Assembly (NCBI GenBank): GCA_026075535.2
Contig: AP026540.1
Span: 3,100,001 to 3,164,000, forward strand
DNA from: Tricholoma matsutake
Lineage: Eukaryota; Basidiomycota; Agaricomycetes; Agaricales; Tricholomataceae
Reading direction: 5' to 3'
Length of the DNA: 64,000 nt
Below, piece after piece: positions 55,391 through 64,000 of the stretch. Both the position numbers and the translations under genes were made by a program. Numbering within the stretch: the stretch's first letter is position 1; every line of letters starts with the position of its first letter. The notes below the pieces were generated by a model. The model saw only the letters and a list, made by a program, of their open reading frames with translations. It had not been told where the DNA came from and did no database searches.

Positions 55391-58300
55391 ATGAACCCAC
55401 GCGATCGAAATAACGACCCTTTACAACATCTTCGCTTTGCCTTGGAGACGATGCCCGGCTCCAGAAAATACGTCTTTACTCCTGCTACTCGTGCAGAGAT
55501 CTTATCGGAACTGTATGTTGCATTCTGGGGATCCTATGCACATTTATTTCTGCCCAATTCTAACTCGAGTCTCCCATTGCACGCCACTCTGAGCGAGGTT
55601 CAAACATCGTTGGGATTTTCAGGTGCTGGAAAGGAAGAGCCTTTGATACCAGGCAGACCGTGCAGTCACATATTTAAGAAAGGAGAAAGATGTTTTCGGT
55701 GCAAGTGAGTGTCGAACATCGTTCTGCCATACTGCAACTGAGGATCAATTCAGGGATTGCGCGCTGGACGATAGCTGCGTGATGTGCGCGCGATGCTTTC
55801 ATGCAACCAACCACCTTGGACACAATATTAGTTTCTTCATCGCTCAGCAGCCGGGGGGATGCTGCGATTGCGGTGACACAGAGGAATGGCGTCTCCCACT
55901 CAACTGCCCTCACCATCCTCCTGCTTCCGATATTGAAAATCCCGCAACTCCAAAACTCAACTCAAAGGCCCTCACACCGGAGTTCCTACTCGTAAAAGAT
56001 TTTCCCTACCGTGTATCGGTACCTCTCGAGTTGCACGAGACTATGCGGCGCACCGTTGGTTACGCTCTCGACTTTATCCTTGATACCCTCGATTTTTCGC
56101 CCGACGAATCTTTCGTTCCTGTCAATGAGAACGACCTGCGGCTGCAGCCCTCTGCGGATCCGATGATGAAAGACCAGTACTGTGTGGTGCTGTGGAACGA
56201 CGACAAGCACTCGTTTGAGGAGGTCATCAAACTACTATGCGACATGACGAATCGCTCGTATGAGGATATCTCTGCCCTCGTACATCGCATCGATGAGAAC
56301 GGAAGAGATGTCGTCGACATGAACACGAATGTCACGCGCTTGCTTGAAATGGCGCAGGCGCTTACACAGATCGACCTCGGGGTGACGATCCGTCGAGCGT
56401 ATGACACGTTCCGTGAGCAGGTTGTGGATGTCATCATTGAGTGGCTCTTGGATCTCACAAGAAGCCGTCTCGGTACAGATACCCTGATCTTGCGAGAGGT
56501 TATCGCGGCAGAGCTGTTGTCGGCGAGGAGGAGGGATACGGGTGCGTTCAGCGTGAATGCGCAGCCTATGCTGGGTTCAGTGGTAGATGTTCCCAATGCG
56601 ACAAGGCTCGACTCAATGTTCTTGTATCACACAAGACTGTGGAAGAAACCACGACTGAGCATAAAAGAAATATATTCGTCAGTGACCTCGCTGAGCCGAG
56701 ACCATAAGCTTGCAATCGGTGGGTGTGGTACTCGACCATCATTTTGCCATATACTAACATGATTTTCTAGCTGGACACTTCGCAAACATCTACCACCGCG
56801 TCATCGATGCCTATCTCCTCGTCGACCGCGAAGCTGAGACATCTATCAAATATTTCGCCCTCCAGCTATTCCCTGTTCCCTCCGTCGCCCTGCACATCGT
56901 ACGCAACCACAAGCTCATCTCACGGCTTCTTGCTATCGTCACTTCCTTCTTTACCAACCAAATCACCGACAAGCACATCGTGTACCCGCCACTCAGCGGT
57001 GCCCCTCTCGACGTCGACTCCTTCCCGTTCAAGTCAAAGCGGTTCATCCCCGTGTTCAGCGATCTGCGTTACCTCTGTCACACGGAATCTGTGCAGGAGC
57101 TCATCGCGCACAACCGTGAATTCATCGTACAGTTCGCCAAAACGTGCCAGCTGTTTATGTGCGTCAACCCGAACAAGCGTGCAGTAACGAGTCATGTAGA
57201 GTATGAGACGGACGCATGGGTCAGTGTGTTCAACGTTACGCTCTCATTGTCGCGTGTGATCAAGGTCTATGGAGAGGCATACCGACGGGCGACGGTGGCG
57301 GAACTTGTCACCGCGATATCGACGGTGGTTCATCATATATTGATGGTGTGCACCCTCTCAGAGCCGAGGCTAGATCGAAGCAGGTTTTCACCGATCACCT
57401 TCCACGAGGTCGTTTTTGGAGACGGTGCGTATCAGATCATCGAGTTTGATGTGTTGGAAGGATGGGTCAGCTTCCACCACTCCCTACACTGGCTGCTGGC
57501 GGAGCTGTTCAAGCACGTCGACCATCTCACAGAACAGTCATTGGCGGAGATCGGGCTCACCAGTGCGAGGGAAATTGTCCTCCGACACGCGAGTGAGCAA
57601 GCGATCTTGACCGTCATCGATTTTCCCCTGAGAGGTAAGTTTTGTATCGTGCTTTTGGATGTGGATTGATTAACATGTGCTGTATGAAGTGCTCGCCATG
57701 ATCGCTCAAATTCGTACAGGACTCTGGGTCCGCAATGGCTTCGCCATACGGGGACAACTCCTCCACTACCGGGATTATGTCCTTCGCGAGCTGTGTTACG
57801 ACCAAGATATATTTATGCTCCAAATCGCACTTATCATCCTCGACCCCAACATCGTCATCGTCACCATCCTTGATCGTTTTGGATTGCTTGGTTACTTCTC
57901 CGGTGCCTTCCTCCACTCCACGTACGAGGGGCCCCAACTGTCTAGCATGGTCGAAGAAGTCCTTTACCTCCTCATCACCATCTTCAGCGAATATGGTAAT
58001 CCCTCCAAACTGCCTATTGCTGGCTGTATTCGGCGGGAAATTGTTCATGCACTGGCGATAGGCCCGTCCTCTTATACAGAGTTAACGAAACGCATCGCAG
58101 AGCGCCTTGTGGACGATGTATGCTTTGAAAAGGTACTGAAAGAGGTTGCAACATTCCGGCCCCCTGAGTCTGCGACGGACTCGGGGACTTATGAGCTGAA
58201 AGATGAGATGTTCGAAGAAGTGAACCCTTTCTTTTACCATTACACCAGGAACAAGAGGGAAGAGGTGGAAAATGTTTTGGGGACGAGGTTGAAGAAGAAG

Positions 58301-61055
58301 ACGGGCGTTTCAGACCCGGTGTTGGTCCCGAAGCCGTTCCCGGTGACTAGTGGCCCCTTTGCGGTCTTGCCAGCGACATTCGAATCCGAGACACTCTTGC
58401 AGGTTATGTTCTACTCATTGTATAATATCCTTGTCCTGACGGACTCAACGGGGGCTGCGCCACCCTCGGCGGAGGCTATCTTGGATCAGGCACTCCATCT
58501 CATCACGTTGGCGATTGTTGAGCGCCCAGTGGTGTTTGGCCATGTGAGCGCTGTGAAGACGTTTGAAGAGGAGAAGTCTTTGATCGATATCATCTGCACG
58601 CTCGAACATCATGAAAAGTTCAAGGTCTACAAGCCTCGGGTACAGTGGATACTAGATCAGGTGGAAATACAAGTTCCAGAAGAAGTACGGGCTCGTCGAA
58701 GGGTGTTCGATGTGTCGAGCGATGGTGCTCCTGATCCTGAGGATGCGAAGAAAAGAGCGGCCAAGGCGAGGCAGCAGGCGATCATGCAGCAGATGAAGGA
58801 GCAGCAGGCGAGTTTTGCGATCAACTTTGATGATGTGGACGATGATGAGGATGTGGATATGGAAGAGGAGCATGAACAGCCGGTCTCGTACGGGACGTGC
58901 ATCGTTTGTCAGGAGGACCTCAATTCCGGGAGATCGTTTGGGGCGCTCGGGCTCGTGCAGCCTAGTCGGTTCATTCGTCGGCATCCGGACAGTCATAATA
59001 TGTACTTGAACGAGGTTTTGCAGACGGATCCCTCCTTGGACAGGTCTACTCTTGCTACACCACACATGTTCCCACCTTCCGCCGCCGAAATCATCGAATC
59101 CAAGTCCACTGCTTCTACCAACTTTGAAGGCTTCCCCTCCACGTATACTCGCTTCGGACTGCATGCATCCGTCTGCAGCCATATGATGCATCTGGATTGT
59201 TTCCAGCAGTACAGTTTGTCTATCAGGCAACGTCATCGATCACAGGCAACAAGGAACCACCCAGAAACTATCTCGCGCAAGGAATACATCTGCCCACTGT
59301 GTAAAAGTCTTGGAAATGTCATCCTTCCCGTGACAGCCCCTTCTCTTACTGCCCTAAACGCCGTTCCATTCCCTGATTGGATCCGTGCTGCCGGGATAAA
59401 CATTCTGAAATCGAAGCCAGATCCTCTGCTCGAGTCTTTGCAGTTTAGGAACGGAACGGGGGAGTTTGTTTTCTGGAGTGCCCAGGATCTAGGATACTCG
59501 AGCGCGATGCGAAATCCGGAGCGTTGGGAGGGCATAGAGACTGCTAAGATGCTTGAGACGGTAATGATCGTCTCCAAATCATTCTCGCAGCAGACACGGC
59601 ACCTGCGCGACCGCCCGGAACCGGAACCTGGTGAACGAGGTGCCGGAATTTACCTCCCAGAGGAACTAATTGGGTACACCATTGCATCTATCGAGATCAC
59701 TCAGCGTGGTGTTGGTCGTCACGGTGGTGGTGTGATGGTTGACAATGTGTCGGAATCACAGATGCGGATGGTCCGTGGGCTTTTGATGTGCCTGACCAAG
59801 TTAGCTGGCTTGCATTTCAAGGATAGGCTGGACGAAGGTCGGGATGGCGTTCGACAAGCTATTATCAAACGGCTTTTGCCCGAATGGAGCCGCACTTCTC
59901 TGACGTCGTTCTCGTATCCTCTCCTCCTCCGGGATCCGTTCACCGTCCTGGTTGAAACAGCTGCTGTTGCTCCGGAGATGCTCAGACATGTGCTTGTCCT
60001 AGCGTACTATGCATGTTTGGCCCGCACCGTCATTGGGCTGGTATACGTGCTCAACAAGACACGGAGTTACAGCACCGTACAACTAGCGCGGCGGACGCAT
60101 GAGGATGTATTCGGTGACGTCCGTATGTTCTTCATGTCAGTTGTCCGGCACTCGCCTGTATTTGAACACACGGCCACCCTTGCTTTCGAAACATTTGGGG
60201 AAGCCCGCATTGAAAAGCTGCTGTATGCGTTCACCCTACCATTCCTTCGACGTGCGTCGATACTATGTCGATCAGTCTTGCCAGGCGCTTTCCCTACACC
60301 CCCGCCTGCAGTTGATGAAGCCTGTGAGTATAAACGTCTCCTGACAATGCTTGGCGTCCCGCCCCTCTCGGACCTTCCGAATCAAGACACACTGCAGAAC
60401 GCACTCTCCGGCTGGTGTGCCCACTACGGCCACTCTCATGCTGCATCACAGCTGAACTGCGGCGTTGTCCTAGATTTTCCTGCCGTGTATCGCTTGGTGC
60501 GTCTTCCTTTGGTGCTTGATGACCTATTTGGCCTGCAAGACAAGGCATTGACTTGCCAACGGTGCAACACAATGCCGACTGATGCTGCAATCTGTTTGTT
60601 TTGCGGCATGACGTGTTGCATGCAGAGTAATTGTTGCACAGATGTTGACTATAACGACCGTGGGGAATGCAATATGCACACTCGGGAGTATGTTGATCTC
60701 TCTGGCTTTATATAGACTTGCATTAACTGTATGTTGCAGATGTGGTGGTAATGTTGGGATGTATTTCCTTGTCAAGCGGTGCTCGCTACTGTACCTTTTT
60801 GCGAACAACGGCACATTTGCACTGTCACCGTACCTCGACGGCCACGGAGAGGCTGATATATCGATGAGGTATGCACAATTGTCAAACTATGTCTTTGTCG
60901 CTTATCGTGATGGATCTAGGCGCGGACGGCGGCAGTTCCTTCATCACGCGCGGTGGGAAGACGCTCGCAAAACATGGATGAATCATGGGATCCCAAGTAT
61001 AGTGGCTAGAAAGTTGGAGAGTTCGATGGACTCGGGCGGCTGGGAAACGCTTTGA
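55391..61055 (+). CDS. UBR1: E3 ubiquitin ligase, N-recognin, UBR1 family (1801 aa)
   Basis: It recognises destabilising N-terminal residues and marks such proteins for the proteasome (N-end rule). Exons are 55391-55704, 55754-56718, 56771-57634, 57690-60687, 60740-60868 and 60920-61055; they total 5406 nt in frame, with introns of 49-55 bp. A UBR-box zinc finger at residues about 91-165 (CSHIFKKGERCFRC to GGCCDCGDTEEW) binds basic N-termini. A ClpS-like domain at about 215-320 (VVLWNDDKHSFEEV) binds bulky hydrophobic ones. After an acidic linker (DDVDDDEDVDMEEEHE), a RING-H2 runs from about 1117 (CIVCQED) to about 1250 (YICPLCK). A Cys-rich C-terminal domain with a GTFALSPYLDGHGE segment closes the protein. 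The start is uncertain: in-frame ATGs at 55313 and 55343 would add 16-26 residues. Confidence 0.95.
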
Positions 61056-61447
61056 GCTTTCCCGTTGTTCATGATCTTATTAGATATCGATCAAGTGTAC
61101 TATTACTCACTGCATTCAATCATCATGTATTTTATAACATTAATGATACACATCGCCCCTCTGAAGTCAGTAAAATACTTACACTAGGATTGAGAAAACC
61201 GGGGGCATATCAGACAGCGGCGTTTGTTTCCCGCGGTACTTTCGCCCCAATTGCTTATTATGTTTCAGAGTACCAACACCCGCAGATGGTAGAATTAGGC
61301 ACAAACGTCGGTGATCACCATCATTATTGGACGAGCAAGTTACTCGGCGCACAGCCACGATGTTACCGTCTTCCACCAACACATCCCTTTCGTGCTTGAC
61401 GTTTAACCGTTGTTGATCATTCGTCTAATACTTGTCTAGTTGATAAG
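61056..61447. other. Intergenic region between UBR1 and the TRAPP gene
   Basis: 392 bp with no convincing open frame in context. It must include the UBR1 3' end and the promoter of the downstream gene, which is on the same strand. Confidence 0.6.
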
Positions 61448-62402
61448 ATGACATCTCGTGGCTCAATACAGGTCGCATCTGCAGTGGTGCCGCCAAACTT
61501 AGTTGCTCTGGCTGATCCACCTATTCGCCAAATCGACGGGTCAGCTATGGATTACTTCCTGATCGAAATGGTAAACACGCTGCGTGTTTCTTCAGCTGTG
61601 GCAGCAGCCCGCTCGAAAAAGATCGAACAGGAAATGATCGAGGCAGGGCTCTTACCTCCACCACCGCCAGCACACTCTTTGCCAACGAATAACGAGCCGG
61701 CGAGGGACTCGGTCACAAGTCTTACTTCACGTACGGCCATAAAATCGGGTTTGGATGAGGAGGAGGAAGGTGTTCGAACACGGCTTGAGGGGATTGGAAT
61801 GCATGTTGGTGCGAATTTCACGGAACGGTAACTATCTCCAATATATAGCTCCTTCAAGACCTTTCAAGTAGGATTGCTAATCGTCCCCTCTTCTTAGTCT
61901 ATGTCGCGATAAACCATTGTTTGGAGACACGCTCGATGCCATCAAATTCATCTGCAAAGATATATGGGCTGCTTTCTGGGATAAACAGGTTGACAATTTA
62001 CGAACGAATCATCGGGTATATCGAGCGCTTTTCCTGGAACTGTCACAGGACGTTACTCACGACTGTCTTTGGTCAGGGTGTTTACGTTCTCCAAGATAAT
62101 GCGTTCAAACCGATATCTCGAATATCTTCTTGGGAAGGTCGGGCTGAAGCTGTAAGACGAGCGAGATTGGTACGTAATAACTTTTTTATATATGTTGAAG
62201 CAACTTTGACTTCTCATCCAGTACGTGACGATGCCCGCAGGTATCATTCGAGGCGCACTTTCAAGACTAGGCTTTCAGAGTACAGTTGTTCCCGAGGTTA
62301 CTTCATTGCCACAATGCATGCATTCTTCTAGTTTGAATTTGTGTTGTTGTTGATTCATCTTCTTCAGGTACCTTCCAGGTGAAGTTGCCGAAAGGCGCAT
62401 AA
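61448..62402 (+). CDS. TRS33: TRAPP complex subunit Trs33/TRAPPC6 (239 aa)
   Basis: This is a Bet3-family core subunit of the TRAPP vesicle-tethering complex, which activates the Rab Ypt1 at the Golgi. Exons are 61448-61827, 61898-62015, 62077-62169, 62222-62315 and 62368-62402, totalling 720 nt. MDYFLIEMVNTLRVSS starts the Bet3-like fold. A low-complexity insert (PPPPPAHSLP to DEEEEGV) splits the first part from GMHVGANFTERLCRD. FICKDIWAAFWDKQVDNLRTNH, YVLQDNAFKP, PAGIIRGALSRLGFQS and the ending LPQCTFQVKLPKGA follow family order. The last intron appears to use a GC donor (T|GCATGC at 62315/62316) and a normal CAG acceptor. It is needed to reach the conserved QCTFQV ending. Confidence 0.93.
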
Positions 62403-64000
62403 GTCATTGTCTTCATGAACAAATCTCCCCGTGAGACTCATTCACAAGCTGATCAAGATGGTGTCTAGTCACGATGACATCTGGTTTGCTTGCTTGCCTG
62501 TGCTTGTGCTCTGTCAAACGGCCGCAAATGTGTCTCAGTGCAATCATTACTCTAACTGTTCTTTTTAACCGCCACAAGAAATACTTGGGGGTTGTAGTGG
62601 AATACGCCTCGATTGAACAGAGGAGTTGAGTGCAAGGTGGAGCATGGATTCAGAGGTGTAGAAGTGAAGCGAAGTAAACCATACGGTTGTGGGCCCACAA
62701 CGCAACTGTACTCGAAAAGTGGTGTGGCGAATAGCAACTTTCCTACTGAACAGAAATGGAAGTAGGGATATGTATATAGTGTCCTAGCATCATGATCATT
62801 ACAACGTCATTCCACCTCACAAGGCTTGAATATCGGCAGTCTCATCACAAGCACCAGAATGACCACAGAGGTGCTCCATGGAAGATAGCTCGAAATCATT
62901 GATCAATGACCCGCAGCTCGCCATTCCTGCGGACAATATTGCGAAGTCATAAAGATACATGCTCGTATCTTCCGGACGAGGTCAAACATTACCATTTGAT
63001 ACTAAACTGACATACCGATCATCACAGCTCAAGCACATAGACTTGTAAGTTGTCACAGTCTTCTAACAGCAGCATATACTTACCAAGCATTAGACTCCAA
63101 CTGATACAGTCCAAGTTGCGGAATCAATGCTGCTTGCAGGGTGTTGAAGTGGCAATTTATATTGTATTCATGCTCGAGGTCTGGGAGGGAAAAACAGTCT
63201 GTAAAATTGGCGACGACTAGCTCATCCAATGAGGCCTCCCCCTGAAGACACATGCTACGCCGCCCAAAACAGACCAGTTCCCTCAATTTGAGGACACGGT
63301 TTTCCTCCTTTGTATTGGATATCATCAGTCGGGATCATCGTCCAAGTACGGCTGAGTTATTCTATGTAACAGAGATTTGTTGAGAGACGAAGTCAGAGCG
63401 TGTGATGTTAGGAATTCCAGGGGCGCATACATGAAAAAAATTCGAGATCTTAAGAGTGTCTAAGCTGCGTAGAAGTAAATTGGTGCTTCTAGACGTGTGC
63501 ATATGCAATCTCCTACCCAGCCACTATTCCGAGGTTGAAAAATAAGAGCAGAGAATTCAGATCTGAGATGAACACGTAATCCAGAGAATGTGGGAATTGG
63601 AAACTCGGGAACATTACGGCCATCACTACGGGGCTGACATCATCACACAACCCTTGTGACTGGTTGTGACGTGTCATCTCTCTACACGCCGCGGCCACTA
63701 CTCTAGATATTACTCGCCCTGCAAATCCCTGCCCACGATGTGGTTGCATGGTTGCTGTGAAACTAGCAAAGGGCAGGGCATCATTACATGCATATGTTAT
63801 GTTCAATATTTGAGCAGTTGATTGTCATTAACATGCCCACAGTGTCTTTCATGCAAGAATCATTATGTGTTTCCTGCGAACACCTCCACTCCAAGTGTGT
63901 TGGCAACCCAGTGTTCTTGAGCATCTAGGGCTACGAAGGGCTGTGCTCAACTCTCTTGTCCCAAAGCACCCCATCACTCATGCCCCAATATCATGTGCAA
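62403..64000. other. Right end of window, no confident gene
   Basis: No family was recognised. A minus-strand frame at 63080-63325 (81 aa) holds a Leu-rich stretch (RVLKLRELVCFGRRSM, then ASLDELVVANFTDCFSLPDLEH) that looks like leucine-rich-repeat sequence of fungal F-box-type proteins. It is followed on the minus strand by a GTAAGTATAT donor-like site near 63085. It could be an exon of a gene or relic on the minus strand. Confidence 0.35.

Noticed and set aside
58652..59236. 194-aa minus-strand frame opposite UBR1
   Set aside because: Antisense shadow of the UBR1 exon; no independent support.
60688..60715. UBR1 ending at the TAG at 60713-60715
   Set aside because: A normal intron at 60688-60739 joins to a conserved C-terminal domain (GTFALSPYLDGHGE), so the TAG lies in the intron.

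Overview
The window looks like a piece of a basidiomycete (Agaricomycete-type) genome. The host genes are split by many short GT-AG introns (about 48-81 bp), and the repeats are of kinds common in that group: Ty3/gypsy chromoviruses, PIF/Harbinger, hAT derivatives and a tyrosine-recombinase (YR) retrotransposon. No tRNA, rRNA or CRISPR array was seen.

Positions 1-43.8 kb are an almost gene-free nest of transposons. Four copies of one chromovirus family are present. Copy A (1-6015, +) lacks only the first 32 bp of its 5' LTR. Copy B (6016-19403, +) is old and decayed. It is broken by a hAT-like element (8512-9669), a PIF/Harbinger element (10682-13868) that carries its own hAT MITE, a solo LTR (15078-15475), and copy C (15626-18864). 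C is deleted and partly inverted. Copy E (32293-38301, -) sits, with a 5-bp target duplication CATCC, inside ORF1 of a DIRS/Ngaro-like YR retrotransposon that spans about 31701-43477. Between B and that element lie an aldehyde dehydrogenase pseudogene, a decayed reverse transcriptase/RNase H relic, and a cluster of non-autonomous hAT-like elements. Four of the hAT-like elements in the window have exact 8-bp target duplications, plus the MITE inside the Harbinger transposon. Several share the same internal palindromes although their ends differ.

From about 44.7 kb to 62.4 kb the window is host sequence. It holds a mitochondrial phosphatidylserine decarboxylase (44730-46632, -), a quiet stretch with no confident gene (46.7-51 kb), an inverted partial copy of the end of a lysyl-tRNA synthetase gene (about 50993-51569, -), and a relic of a HAMP-repeat histidine kinase (51808-52270, +). 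These are followed by three intact + strand genes: cytosolic lysyl-tRNA synthetase (52394-54655), a UBR1-type N-recognin E3 ubiquitin ligase (55391-61055) and the TRAPP subunit Trs33/TRAPPC6 (61448-62402). The last 1.6 kb has no confident gene.

The host genes serve separate housekeeping roles: phosphatidylethanolamine synthesis, tRNA charging, N-end-rule proteolysis and vesicle tethering. They do not form a pathway. The most notable signals are a Tf1-like self-priming signature in the chromovirus LTRs, a candidate -1 frameshift site between gag and pol, the split YR retrotransposon with its 303-bp foldback arms, and the palindromes shared between hAT-like families. All coordinates, splice sites and alignments were read by eye.
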